Assembly (NCBI RefSeq): GCF_022429565.1
Contig: NZ_CP092487.1
Coordinates: 1,630,001 to 1,694,000, forward strand
Origin: Lutibacter sp. A64
GTDB lineage: Bacteria; Bacteroidota; Bacteroidia; Flavobacteriales; Flavobacteriaceae
Direction: 5' to 3'
DNA: 64,000 nucleotides
Both the position numbers and the translations under genes were made by a program. Numbering within the stretch: the stretch's first letter is position 1; every line of letters begins with the position of its first letter. The notes under the pieces are model-generated. The model was not told where the DNA came from. It worked only from the letters and a program-made list of their open reading frames with translations, and made no database searches. Positions 17,396-26,743 of the stretch are shown here, one piece after another.

Positions 17396-19573
17396 TTATT
17401 TTTTTGGATGCACAATCTTTAATTCTTCAATTAAATTTGTAGCTCCAGCATATTTGTCTATTATAAATAATACATAACGTATATCTACCATAATACTTCT
17501 TACAATATCTGCATCAAAATATAAATCACTCATAGTTCCTTCCCAAGTAGTGTCAAAAGCTAAACCTATTAGATTACCACTTGCATCTACAACTGGACTC
17601 CCTGAGTTTCCACCTGTCATATGGTTTGTTGACAATAAATTTACTGGCATTTTACCATTTTCGCCATACTGACCATAATCTTTAGTATTGTATAAATCCT
17701 GTAGTTTTTGAGGTACATCAAATTCATAATCACCTGGTTTATATTTTTCCATTACACCTTTTAAAAAGGTTTGAGTGGTATAGGTAACACCATCTTTTGG
17801 ACTGTAACCTTGAACTAAACCATAATTAACTCTTAAAGTACTATTAGCATCTGGAAAAAAACGTTTGTTTGGAAATACTTCCATTAAAGCCTTCATATAT
17901 TTTTTTTGAACTGCTTCAATTTCTAAATTTAACTGTTGAAATTTAGGCTCTATTTTAGTATAAAAAACAGTATGTAATTCTTTTCCAAACTGATAAGCTT
18001 TATCTTCGTTCAATTTTTTAATAACTTCTTCAGCTGTACCAGATAACAATTCTGTAACTCCTTCTAACGAAGTTAATTTAGAGCTTGCATAAATTTGACT
18101 TGTTAACGCAGTAAAATCTACATTTACCATATTTGATGGTAAAAATTCTTTTGGAGATTTATCGGCATACAATTTTACCAATTTTTCAAATACTGGTTTA
18201 TCAACCTCTGCGCTATAATTTTTAAATTTACCTTCTAAACTCTTTATAATAGCATCTCTTCTACTTGAAAAAGCTGCTTCTCCACCTCTTAAATATACTT
18301 GTTCTAATTGAAAAGCGTTAAAAGTAACACCTAACAATTCTACATTTCTATAAGCTGTTTCAATCCAATAATCACGTGCTAAAGAAACACTTTCAATTTC
18401 TTTATATAGTTTTTCAAAATCTGATAGCAATGTTTTATAACCTACTAAATCTTTTTCTTCAACAATTTTAGAAAATTCTTTTTCTAATTCTTGTTTTTTC
18501 TCTATAGCATGTGTTTGATTGATTCCTTGACTCTCTCCAATCCATTTTTTCCAATAATTAGCTATTGAAGCAAATTTAGATGCATATTTAATTTTAATTG
18601 CATCATCTTTTCTCATATAAGAATCAACAATTTTTAAAGCATTTTCTCTAATTTCAATTTTAGCAGGATTTAATACATTAACAATTTGATCTACACCAAT
18701 TGCTGGTAAATATTCGTTTGTTCTTCCTGGAAAACCAAAAACTAAGGTAAAATCATTTTCTTCAACACCATCTAAAGAGATTGGTAAATAATGATTTGGT
18801 TTATAAGGCACATTATCTTTTGAATATGCTGCTGGTCTATTATTAGCATCGGCATATACTCTAAATAATGAAAAATCTCCTGTATGACGAGGCCACATCC
18901 AATTATCTGTATCTGCACCAAATTTACCAATTGATGTTGGAGGTGCTCCAACCAAACGAACATCGGTAAATACTTCTGTTACGAATAATAAATATTGATT
19001 TCCTTTAAAAAATGATCTTACATAAGATTCTTGCCAAGCTTCTTTTTCAACTTCTTTATTAACTTTTAAAATATTTTGGTTAATAATTTTCATTTTTTCA
19101 GCCTCATTCATAGTATCAGTTACTCCAACAAAAACTGCGTCTGTTACATCATCAATTCTTTTAATAAAAGTTGCGCTTAAACTTTCATTTGGCAACTCTT
19201 CACTATAATTCATTGCCCAAAAACCATCTTTTAAGTAATCATTTTCAACCGATGAATGCGATTGAATTACACCGTAACCACAATGGTGGTTTGTTAACAG
19301 CAATCCGTTTGGAGATATAATTTCTGAAGTACAACCTCCACCAAAATGTGCTATAGCATCTTTTAAACTAGAGTTATTTACATCATAAATATCTTTTACA
19401 GACATTTTCATTCCCAATTGAGCCATTTCTTCGGCATTCATTCCTTCTAACAACGAAGGAATCCACATTCCTCCTTGTATATCACGTGTATCAACTTCTT
19501 TTGATACTTGCGCAACTGAATTTAACGATATAAAAGCTATCGCTAATAACACATAAAATTTAATATTTCTCAT
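17396..19573 (-). CDS. S46 family dipeptidyl-peptidase (DPP7/DPP11-like), secreted
   Basis: Serine exopeptidase of 725 aa that removes N-terminal dipeptides in the periplasm. The signal peptide ends about residue 21 (NSVAQ). The chymotrypsin-like triad is visible: His97 in LLLTNHHCGYG, Asp in FGADTDNWMWPRHTGDFS and Ser657 in TGGNSGSPVVD. At the position that separates DPP7 (Gly) from DPP11 (Arg or Ser), 18 residues after the Ser, this protein has Thr675, which suggests DPP11-like acidic specificity but is not decisive. It is 18 nt downstream of a close paralogue and probably co-transcribed. Confidence 0.93.
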   Translation of the reverse strand: MRNIKFYVLLAIAFISLNSVAQVSKEVDTRDIQGGMWIPSLLEGMNAEEMAQLGMKMSVKDIYDVNNSSLKDAIAHFGGGCTSEIISPNGLLLTNHHCGYGVIQSHSSVENDYLKDGFWAMNYSEELPNESLSATFIKRIDDVTDAVFVGVTDTMNEAEKMKIINQNILKVNKEVEKEAWQESYVRSFFKGNQYLLFVTEVFTDVRLVGAPPTSIGKFGADTDNWMWPRHTGDFSLFRVYADANNRPAAYSKDNVPYKPNHYLPISLDGVEENDFTLVFGFPGRTNEYLPAIGVDQIVNVLNPAKIEIRENALKIVDSYMRKDDAIKIKYASKFASIANYWKKWIGESQGINQTHAIEKKQELEKEFSKIVEEKDLVGYKTLLSDFEKLYKEIESVSLARDYWIETAYRNVELLGVTFNAFQLEQVYLRGGEAAFSSRRDAIIKSLEGKFKNYSAEVDKPVFEKLVKLYADKSPKEFLPSNMVNVDFTALTSQIYASSKLTSLEGVTELLSGTAEEVIKKLNEDKAYQFGKELHTVFYTKIEPKFQQLNLEIEAVQKKYMKALMEVFPNKRFFPDANSTLRVNYGLVQGYSPKDGVTYTTQTFLKGVMEKYKPGDYEFDVPQKLQDLYNTKDYGQYGENGKMPVNLLSTNHMTGGNSGSPVVDASGNLIGLAFDTTWEGTMSDLYFDADIVRSIMVDIRYVLFIIDKYAGATNLIEELKIVHPKK

Positions 19574-19591
19574 TTATTTAATTGTTTGAAT

Positions 19592-21805
19592 TTATTGTTG
19601 TTTTGGATGTACTAATGTCATTTCCTCTATTAAGTTTTTGGCACCTGCATATTTATCAACAATAAATAACACGTAACGAATATCTACCATTATATTTCTG
19701 CAAATATCTGCATCATAATTATAATCACTCATAGTTCCTTCCCAAACTCTATCGAAGTTTAAACCTATTAAATTTCCATTAGCATCAATTGCTGGACTTC
19801 CAGAATTACCACCTGTAGTATGATTAGTTCCAATAAAATTTACTGGCATTTTTCCATTTTCAGCATAAATACCAAAATCTTTAGCGTCATATAAATCTTG
19901 TAATTTCTGAGGAACATCAAATTCATAATCATTTGGCACAAATTTTTCCATAACACCTTCTAAATAAGTTGTTGTATTGTAATACACACCGTCTCTAGGT
20001 TCGTACCCACTAACCTGACCGTAAGTTACACGCAACGTACTATTTGCATCTGGAAAAAAGCGTTTGTTAGGAAAAACTTCCATTAATCCTTTCATATATT
20101 GTTTTTGAACAGCTTCTAATTCTAAATTTAATTGTTGAAATTTAGGTTCTATTTTATTGAAAAAAGTAGCGTGAAATTCTTTCCCGAAATTATAAGCAAC
20201 ATCTTCATTTAACTTTTTAATTGCTTCCTCTGGAGACCCAGATAATAATTCTTGAGCTCCTTGTAAAGTGGTTAATTTTGAGTTAGCATATATTGTGTTT
20301 GCTAATTCTGAATAATTAAGACCTTCTAAATTTGATGGACTGTATGCTTTTGGTGCTTTTTCAGCATATAAAGCAACTAATTTTTCAAAAACTGGTTTAT
20401 CTACAACAGGGCTGTAATTTTTATAAGTACCTTCTAATCTTCTTAAAATTGCATTTTTTGCATTCTCAAAACCTTGCTCACCTCCTCTTAAATAAGCTTG
20501 TTCTACTTGAAAAGCTCTAAAAGTAATTCCTAATAATTCTACATTTCTATAAGCCACTTCCATCCAGTAATCACGTGCTAAAGAAACACTTTCAATTTCT
20601 TTGTATAATTTTTCAAAATCAGATAATAAAGTTGAATAGTTTTCTAAATCTTTAGCTGCTACTATTTTAGAAAAATCTGCTTCTAATGCTCTTTTTTGTT
20701 CAATTGCTTTAGATTTTTCAATACCTTGATTTTCACCTATCCATTTTTTCCAATAATTTGCTGTTGAAGCATATTTTGAAGCATATTTAATTTTTATTGC
20801 AGGATCTGTACGCATATAAGTGTCTATAACTTTTAATGCATTTTCACGTATTTCTATTTTTGCAGGATTTAAAACATTAACAATTTGATCTACTGCAACT
20901 GCTGGTAAATACTCGTTTGTGCTTCCTGGAAAACCAAAAACCAACGTAAAATCGCCTTCTTCAACACCATCTAAAGAAATTGGTAAATAATGGTTTGGCT
21001 TGTAAGGTACATTATCTTCTGAATATGGTGCAGGTCTGTTATTTGCATCGGCATAAATTCTAAATAATGAAAAATCTCCTGTATGGCGAGGCCACATCCA
21101 GTTATCTGTATCTGCTCCAAACTTACCAATAGATGATGGTGGTGCTCCTACCATACGTACATCTTTAAATTCTTCGGTAATAAATAATAAATATTGATTT
21201 CCTTTGTAAAACGCTTTAACATTTGAATTTTGCCAAGTTTCTTTTTGAACATTTTTATTTACTTTTAAAATATTCTGATTGATTAACTTCATTTTAGAAG
21301 CTTCATCCATATCGCTAGTAACACCAGCAAAAACTGCTTCAGTTACATCATCAATTCTTTTAATAAAAGTAACAGACATACCTGGGTTTGCTAATTCTTC
21401 ATCATAGCTTTTTGCCCAAAATCCATTTTTTAAATAATCGTGATCTACAGAAGAGTGTGATTGAATTGCTCCGTAGCCACAATGATGATTTGTTAATAGC
21501 AATCCGTTTGGTGAAATAATTTCTGAAGTACAACCACCATTAAAATGAACAATGGCATCTTTTAAACTTGAATTATTTACATCATAAATATCTTTTGCTG
21601 TTAATTTACTTCCTAACAGTTGCATTTCGGTTTCGTTAACCCCTTCTAACAATGAAGGAATCCACATCCCTCCTTGTATTTCTCGAGTATCAACAACTGT
21701 TTCGCTTGTTACCTTACTAATTTCAGATTCCGTTGTTTCTTGAACAGTTTTACAAGAAACCACTAATAATAAAGCTAATAAAAAATAGAGTTTTATATAT
21801 TTCAT
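19592..21805 (-). CDS. S46 family dipeptidyl-peptidase, DPP11-like, lipoprotein
   Basis: Close paralogue of the downstream gene, 737 aa from ATG 21805; the upstream TTG-started extension is rejected because it destroys the signal peptide. The N-terminus MKYIKLYFLLALLLVVSCKT is a lipoprotein signal with Cys18, unlike the secreted paralogue. The triad motifs are LLLTNHHCGYG, FGADTDNWMWPRHTGDFS and TGGNSGSPAID (Ser668). Arg686, 18 residues after the Ser, corresponds to the DPP11 residue that selects Asp/Glu at P1. It is the first gene of a two-gene unit, with a -7 element just upstream. The pair probably processes peptides from protein-rich substrates. Confidence 0.93.
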   Translation of the reverse strand: MKYIKLYFLLALLLVVSCKTVQETTESEISKVTSETVVDTREIQGGMWIPSLLEGVNETEMQLLGSKLTAKDIYDVNNSSLKDAIVHFNGGCTSEIISPNGLLLTNHHCGYGAIQSHSSVDHDYLKNGFWAKSYDEELANPGMSVTFIKRIDDVTEAVFAGVTSDMDEASKMKLINQNILKVNKNVQKETWQNSNVKAFYKGNQYLLFITEEFKDVRMVGAPPSSIGKFGADTDNWMWPRHTGDFSLFRIYADANNRPAPYSEDNVPYKPNHYLPISLDGVEEGDFTLVFGFPGSTNEYLPAVAVDQIVNVLNPAKIEIRENALKVIDTYMRTDPAIKIKYASKYASTANYWKKWIGENQGIEKSKAIEQKRALEADFSKIVAAKDLENYSTLLSDFEKLYKEIESVSLARDYWMEVAYRNVELLGITFRAFQVEQAYLRGGEQGFENAKNAILRRLEGTYKNYSPVVDKPVFEKLVALYAEKAPKAYSPSNLEGLNYSELANTIYANSKLTTLQGAQELLSGSPEEAIKKLNEDVAYNFGKEFHATFFNKIEPKFQQLNLELEAVQKQYMKGLMEVFPNKRFFPDANSTLRVTYGQVSGYEPRDGVYYNTTTYLEGVMEKFVPNDYEFDVPQKLQDLYDAKDFGIYAENGKMPVNFIGTNHTTGGNSGSPAIDANGNLIGLNFDRVWEGTMSDYNYDADICRNIMVDIRYVLFIVDKYAGAKNLIEEMTLVHPKQQ

Positions 21806-21825
21806 TTGGTTAAATTTTATTTGCA

Positions 21826-21833
21826 CAAATATA
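21826..21833 (-). promoter_or_regulatory. Putative -7 element of the S46 peptidase pair
   Basis: Minus-strand TATATTTG, 21 nt before the lipoprotein DPP start. No clear -33 TTTG at the usual distance. Confidence 0.45.
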
Positions 21834-21906
21834 ACAAACCAAATATTCATTTTTTATGAATAAACTCACAAAAAGTGTTAAATTAGCCGAAATTGAAATT
21901 TTATAT

Positions 21907-23208
21907 ATGGATACTACACCTTTTTTTACACAAGACACAATTGTTTTTGGAATTTTAATGTTAACTCTTGGTTTTGTTTTTTATACATCTTCTAGTGAAA
22001 ACAAATTTTGGAAAAAGTTTTATAAATTTATACCCGCCTTATTAATGGCATATATGCTCCCAGCATTTTTTACTACAACTGGTATAATTTCTCCCGAATG
22101 GCAAACAGTAAACGAAGCTGGTGAAATAACTAAGCATAGCTCTCAATTGTATTATGTAGCTAGTCGTTTTTTATTACCAGCAGCACTGGTTTTAATGACT
22201 TTAAGCATAGATTTAAAAGCTGTATTTAATTTAGGTCCAAAGGCGTTAATTATGTTTCTTACCGGAACAGCTGGAATTATAATTGGCGGACCAATTGCTA
22301 TTTTATTAGTTTCTCTAGTTTCTCCAGAAACTGTAGGTGGTGCCGGACCAGATGCAGTTTGGAGAGGTTTATCTACCTTAGCAGGTAGTTGGATTGGTGG
22401 TGGTGCAAACCAAGCAGCAATGTTAGAAATTTACCATTTTAACACTAAAAATTATGCAAGTTTTGTAATTGTAGATATTGTTGTTGCAAATATTTGGATG
22501 GCAATTTTATTATTAGGGATTGGTAAATCTGATAAAATAGATAAATGGTTAAAAGCAGATACTTCAGCTATTGAAACTTTAAAAGATAAAGTTTCTAGTT
22601 ATGCTTCTAAAATAAGTAGAACGCCTTCTTTAGCAGATTTTATGGTTATTTTAGGTATTGCTTTTGTTGTTGTTGGTGCATCGCATTGGGGAGCAAATGA
22701 AATGTCTAACTTTTTAAGTACTAATTTTGAATCTGTTAGTGACAAAACCTCTGCTATGTCTTCTTTTGGTTCTCAATTTTTCTGGATGATTACTATTGCT
22801 ACAGCTTTAGGTATACTATTATCCTTTACAAAATTAAAACAATATGAAGGAGCTGGAGCTAGTAAAATAGGAAGTGTTTTTATATATATATTAGTAGTTA
22901 CCATTGGTATGAAAATGGATTTAACCCAAATATTAGACAATCCAGGGTTAATTGTAGTAGGACTTATATGGATGGCTATTCACGTATTTTTATTAATACT
23001 TGTAGCAAAACTGATAAGAGCACCTTATTTCTTTTTAGCAGTTGGTAGTAAAGCAAATGTAGGAGGTGCAGCCTCTGCTCCTGTTGTTGCTGCCGCTTTT
23101 CACCCATCTTTAGCTACAGTAGGTGTTTTATTAGCTGTTTTTGGGTATGTTGTTGGTACTTACGGAGCAATGCTTACTGCAGAATTAATGAGAATTGTTG
23201 CCCCATAA
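21907..23208 (+). CDS. DUF819 family membrane protein (YjcL-like)
   Basis: Polytopic inner-membrane protein, 433 aa from ATG 21907 (MDTTPFFTQDTIVFG); an in-frame ATG at 21856 adds 17 polar residues and is less likely. About ten hydrophobic segments are visible. Conserved patches are AGSWIGGGANQAAMLE and VGSKANVGGAASAPVVAAAFHPSLATVG, both Gly/Ala-rich helices typical of DUF819 and of transporter re-entrant loops. Function is not established. It diverges from the S46 peptidase pair, so uptake of small peptides is a reasonable guess, but no direct evidence is present. Confidence 0.85.
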   Translation: MDTTPFFTQDTIVFGILMLTLGFVFYTSSSENKFWKKFYKFIPALLMAYMLPAFFTTTGIISPEWQTVNEAGEITKHSSQLYYVASRFLLPAALVLMTLSIDLKAVFNLGPKALIMFLTGTAGIIIGGPIAILLVSLVSPETVGGAGPDAVWRGLSTLAGSWIGGGANQAAMLEIYHFNTKNYASFVIVDIVVANIWMAILLLGIGKSDKIDKWLKADTSAIETLKDKVSSYASKISRTPSLADFMVILGIAFVVVGASHWGANEMSNFLSTNFESVSDKTSAMSSFGSQFFWMITIATALGILLSFTKLKQYEGAGASKIGSVFIYILVVTIGMKMDLTQILDNPGLIVVGLIWMAIHVFLLILVAKLIRAPYFFLAVGSKANVGGAASAPVVAAAFHPSLATVGVLLAVFGYVVGTYGAMLTAELMRIVAP

Positions 23209-23261
23209 TACTATTAAAATTCAATAAAAAATTAGATATTTGTTGCCATAAAAATAATTAA

Positions 23262-23957
23262 ATGAAAAAAATAATTTCTTATATTCTACTTGTTAGCCTT
23301 TTTATTTCTTGTGAAAAGAATAAAAGCGGAAATATGATAGTAAATGTAGACATAAATGGTTTAAAAAAAGGAACCGTTTATTTACAAAAATTTGTAGACA
23401 CCTCTTTAGTTGCTGTAGATTCTGCTAAAATTAACGGTGTTAGTAATTTTGTTTTAGTTGATGATGTTACATCTCCAGAAATGTATTTTTTAACACTCGA
23501 TAAAAAAGAATATGAAAAAATCCCTTTCTTTGGAGAAAAAGGAACACTTACAATTACTTCTAAATTAGAAAAATTACTTTTATCAGCTAAAATAAGCGGT
23601 TCACAAAACCAAGACTTATTAGAGGAATATAAGTCAATGATTCAACAATTTAGAGGAAAAGAATTAGATTTTTTTAAAGAAAGGTTTGATGCTCAAAGAA
23701 ACAATGATGAAGCTTTAGTTACTAAATTAGATAGTGACCAAGAAAATTTAACTAAACGCAAGTATTTATATACCACAAATTTTGCTTTACAACATAAAGA
23801 TAAAGAAATAGCACCATATATTGCTTTAACCGAATTACACAATGCCAATATTATGCTATTAGATACCATAAACAAATCTTTATCTAAAGAGATAAAAACT
23901 TCTAAATACGGATTAGAACTAGATAAATTTATTTCTGAAATTAAAGATAATGACTAA
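23262..23957 (+). CDS. Lipoprotein with DUF4369-like domain
   Basis: Predicted lipoprotein of 231 aa (lipobox LFISC, Cys17). The following ~90 residues (GNMIVNVDINGLKKGTVYLQK, ...EMYFLTLDKKEYEKIPFFGEKG) match the DUF4369 domain, which usually sits before a thioredoxin domain in Bacteroidetes thiol-disulfide proteins. Here the C-terminal half is a charged helical region without CxxC, so no redox activity is expected. It begins 53 nt after the DUF819 gene and ends before a strong terminator, so the two may be co-transcribed. Function unknown. Confidence 0.75.
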   Translation: MKKIISYILLVSLFISCEKNKSGNMIVNVDINGLKKGTVYLQKFVDTSLVAVDSAKINGVSNFVLVDDVTSPEMYFLTLDKKEYEKIPFFGEKGTLTITSKLEKLLLSAKISGSQNQDLLEEYKSMIQQFRGKELDFFKERFDAQRNNDEALVTKLDSDQENLTKRKYLYTTNFALQHKDKEIAPYIALTELHNANIMLLDTINKSLSKEIKTSKYGLELDKFISEIKDND

Positions 23958-23984
23958 TTCATTATTAAATTTTTAATTAAACAG

Positions 23985-24028
23985 AAAGAGGTTGATTATC
24001 TAAGATTTAGTCAACCTCTTTTTTTTAA
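23985..24028 (+). terminator. Terminator after DUF4369 lipoprotein gene
   Basis: 11-bp stem AAAGAGGTTGA/TCAACCTCTTT with a 15-nt loop and a T8 run. Confidence 0.88.
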
Positions 24029-24066
24029 TAAATTGTAACTTTTTTAAACAAAAGACTACTTATAAT

Positions 24067-24579
24067 TTGAAATTAACCCAACTTGTGAATAAAGAACTAG
24101 AACATAAATTTATTTCCGAATTTCAAGAACATCAGAAAATCATACATAAAGTATGTAGTATTTATACAAACAATCAAGAAGCGCATAACGATTTATTTCA
24201 AGAAATTACAATTCAACTTTGGAAAGCATACCCAAAGTTTAGAGGCGATTCTAAATTAAGTACTTGGATGTATAGAATTGGATTAAATACAGCAATTACA
24301 CTGTATAGAAAATCTAAACGAACCATACAAACTCAAGACTTTGATACTGTATTACACAAAATTAAAGCTACAGATTATGATAGTACTGAAGAAGATCAAT
24401 TAAAGTTAATGTATAAAGCAATACACCAATTATCTGACATTGATAAAGCGCTAATATTCTTGTACTTAGAAGATAAAAACTATAAAGAAATATCTGAAAC
24501 AATTGGTATTTCTGAAGTAAATGCACGAGTGAAAATGAACAGAATTAAAAAGCGGTTAAAAACAATATTAAATCCGTAA
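24067..24579 (+). CDS. RNA polymerase ECF-type sigma factor
   Basis: Sigma-70 family protein of about 170 aa. Region 2 is seen in NDLFQEITIQLWKAYPKFRGDSKLSTWMYRIG and region 4 in LSDIDKALIFLYLEDKNYKEISETIG plus a VNARVKMNRIKKRLK helix. No ATG occurs before region 2: the candidates are TTG 24067 and GTG 24085 (VNKELEHKF), so the start is uncertain and may limit expression. It overlaps nothing and is followed 3 nt later by a membrane protein gene, the usual sigma/anti-sigma layout, although no known anti-sigma domain is recognisable there. Confidence 0.9.
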   Translation: MKLTQLVNKELEHKFISEFQEHQKIIHKVCSIYTNNQEAHNDLFQEITIQLWKAYPKFRGDSKLSTWMYRIGLNTAITLYRKSKRTIQTQDFDTVLHKIKATDYDSTEEDQLKLMYKAIHQLSDIDKALIFLYLEDKNYKEISETIGISEVNARVKMNRIKKRLKTILNP

Positions 24580-24582
24580 ATT

Positions 24583-25218
24583 ATGGATGAATTAGACTTA
24601 CTAAAAAAAGATTGGAAAAAGCAGGATGCTAAATTTCCAAAGTTATCTTATGAAGAAATTTATAAGATGATTCATAAAAAATCCTCTTCCATTGTAAAGT
24701 GGATTTTAATTATCTGTATAGCAGAACTTCTATTTTGGAGTTTTTTAAACTTTCTTGTACCTGAAAAGTATTTAGATATTTATGAGAAATTTCATTTAAA
24801 AAATTTCTTATACACCACCCAAATTATACATTATACTGTTGTTATAGTTTTTATATATTTATTTTATAAAAATTATAAAGCTATCTCTATTTTTGAAAGC
24901 ACTAATAAATTAATGCAAAAAATAATTAATACACGTAAAACCGTAAATTATTACGTGTATTATAATATAGCAATATATATATTATTATCTCTAATTGTTA
25001 ATATTATAATGTTTTCTAGCCCAGAAATTATGGTAGAAACACTCATCCCAAAAAATAAGGAAATAGATGGAGAACTCTTTTTAACAATTATGTTAATTGC
25101 ACAAGTTGTAGCGGTTTTTATTATTATTGGTTTGCTTTGGCTATACTATAAAATTATATATGGTATTCTTCTAAAAAAATTATCTAAAAACTATAAAGAA
25201 TTAAAAAATCTAAATTAG
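24583..25218 (+). CDS. Four-helix membrane protein, sigma-factor partner (possible anti-sigma)
   Basis: Protein of 211 aa with a short cytoplasmic N-terminus (MDELDLLKKDWKKQDAKFP) and about four hydrophobic helices (near 38-60, 76-97, 125-145 and 168-190), ending in a basic tail. Only 3 nt separate it from the sigma gene, so translation is likely coupled. Small membrane proteins in this place often hold the sigma factor inactive; here that is inferred from position and topology only. Confidence 0.65.
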   Translation: MDELDLLKKDWKKQDAKFPKLSYEEIYKMIHKKSSSIVKWILIICIAELLFWSFLNFLVPEKYLDIYEKFHLKNFLYTTQIIHYTVVIVFIYLFYKNYKAISIFESTNKLMQKIINTRKTVNYYVYYNIAIYILLSLIVNIIMFSSPEIMVETLIPKNKEIDGELFLTIMLIAQVVAVFIIIGLLWLYYKIIYGILLKKLSKNYKELKNLN

Positions 25219-25234
25219 TTTTTGAGGATTACGA

Positions 25235-25264
25235 GTAACTGCTAATTAACTAATTAGCAGTTAC
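25235..25264. repeat. 30-bp perfect palindrome between convergent genes
   Basis: Arms GTAACTGCTAATTA/TAATTAGCAGTTAC (14 bp) with a 2-nt centre. There is no T-run after it on either strand, so it is not a typical terminator. Confidence 0.6.
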
Positions 25265-25281
25265 TAGGCACTAAGCTGAAA

Positions 25282-26079
25282 TTACCTATTATCACCATCT
25301 AAAATATTACCAATACCACCAAGTATACTTCCTTCTCCTCTAGTTTTACCTCCAGTTTGTGGGGCTAAAGCTAAAACTCTACCCGCTAATCTACTAAATG
25401 GTAAAGATTGTACATAAACGGTACCTGGTCCTTTTAAAGTTGCAAAAAACAAACCTTCACCTCCAAAAACTGTGTTTTTTATACCTCCAACAAATTCAAT
25501 ATCATATGATACGTCTTTTGTAAAACCAACAACACAGCCCGTATCAACTTTTAAAACTTCACCAACCTGTAATTGTTTTTTAGACATATTTCCTCCCGCA
25601 TGTACAAATGCTAAACCATCACCTTCTAACTTTTGCATTATAAAACCTTCGCCTCCAAATAAACCTCTTCCTAATTTTTTTGAAAATTCTACACCAACAG
25701 AAACTCCTTTGGCTGCACATAAAAAAGCATCTTTTTGGCATACAAACTTACCTCCTAACTCACTTAAATCTATTGGTATAATTTTACCAGGATAAGGAGC
25801 TGCAAAAGAAACCTGCTTTTTTCCAACACCATTATTTGAAAACACTGTCATAAACAAACTTTCACCAGTTAATAGTCTTTTTCCTGCAGAAAATAATTTT
25901 CCTAAAATTCCTTCATTTTGGTTAGAACCATCTCCAAAAATTGTGTCCATTGTTATACCATCATTCATCATCATAAAACTTCCAGACTCTGCTACTACTC
26001 CTTCCTGTGGATCTAATTCTATTTCAACATATTGCATTTCTTCGCCTTGTATTTCATATTCTATCTCGTGTGCATTCAT
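25282..26079 (-). CDS. AIM24/TIGR00266 family protein
   Basis: Cytoplasmic 265-aa protein of the AIM24 (TIGR00266) family, a tryptophan-RNA-attenuator-like beta fold of unknown function. Recognisable parts are MQYVEIELDPQEGVVAESGS near the N-terminus, repeated G-rich turns (GEGFIMQKLEG, GGEGLFFATLKGPG) and the C-terminal VQSLPFSRLAGRVL. It has no signal peptide. It follows a DUF4442 gene on the same strand at 38 nt and is probably in an operon with it. Confidence 0.88.
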   Translation of the reverse strand: MNAHEIEYEIQGEEMQYVEIELDPQEGVVAESGSFMMMNDGITMDTIFGDGSNQNEGILGKLFSAGKRLLTGESLFMTVFSNNGVGKKQVSFAAPYPGKIIPIDLSELGGKFVCQKDAFLCAAKGVSVGVEFSKKLGRGLFGGEGFIMQKLEGDGLAFVHAGGNMSKKQLQVGEVLKVDTGCVVGFTKDVSYDIEFVGGIKNTVFGGEGLFFATLKGPGTVYVQSLPFSRLAGRVLALAPQTGGKTRGEGSILGGIGNILDGDNR

Positions 26080-26117
26080 AATTAATTAAATTTTTAGTTA
26101 GTATTTATATTTTAAGG

Positions 26118-26588
26118 TTAATGCTTCTTTTTTGAACTTTTTAATTTTACACTCCATTCAAATTCGTAAACAGAAACTTGTTCATCATATTCATTAAGCC
26201 CAATTGATTTCATAACAATTGTTTGCCCTTCTCCCGTTTCAATTGTTTGTTTTAAAGCTCTATTAATTAAATTTCCATCTTTACAAATAAACCTAATTTT
26301 TCCAACAGCTTTTTTAGTAAACTTACCATTATGGTTTGTAACAAGCATAGAAATAGGCTTACCGCATTCTTGTATTTTTTTTATAACTAATGCACCTGTA
26401 GAAAGCTCTGCAGCCATTGATTGTACTGCAAAATACATGGATCTAAAAGGATTTTGATTTATCCATTTGTAAGTAACAGTTACAACAGCTTTTTCATTAT
26501 CTAAATCTTTTAGTTTTACACCACATAAAAATGCTGATGGTAATTTAAACATTAAAAACCGATTCATTTTTTTTACAGTTACTTCCAT
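26118..26588 (-). CDS. DUF4442 family protein (hot-dog thioesterase-like)
   Basis: Protein of 156 aa from ATG 26588 (MEVTVKKMNRFLMFKLPSA). A longer version from 26690 has no homologous-looking N-terminus and would run into the opposite promoter. The pattern YKWINQNPFRSMYFAVQSMAAELSTGALV fits DUF4442, a hot-dog-fold group related to PaaI-type thioesterases. A specific substrate cannot be assigned. It lies upstream of the AIM24-like gene. Confidence 0.8.
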   Translation of the reverse strand: MEVTVKKMNRFLMFKLPSAFLCGVKLKDLDNEKAVVTVTYKWINQNPFRSMYFAVQSMAAELSTGALVIKKIQECGKPISMLVTNHNGKFTKKAVGKIRFICKDGNLINRALKQTIETGEGQTIVMKSIGLNEYDEQVSVYEFEWSVKLKSSKKKH

Positions 26589-26683
26589 ATAATTATAGAT
26601 TAATTTTATAACAAGATAGTTAAAAATTTTTAAGGTTAAAAAAGAATTATTTGTTAATAAAATGTTAAAATACAGTACTATGT

Positions 26684-26716
26684 GTTGCATACTACTAGCT
26701 TTTATACATATATTTG
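26684..26716 (+). promoter_or_regulatory. Promoter of DUF4870-PadR-PspC genes
   Basis: GTTG (26684-26687), 21 nt, TATATTTG (26709-26716). It matches the Bacteroidetes -33/-7 consensus and lies 27 nt before the ATG at 26744. Confidence 0.7.
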
Positions 26717-26743
26717 CATAAGAAACTAATAAAACTCAAAATT

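Noticed and set aside
25472-25795. 107-codon ORF on the + strand inside the AIM24-like gene
   Set aside because: Antisense shadow of a well-supported gene; Pro/Ser/Asn-rich with no family features.
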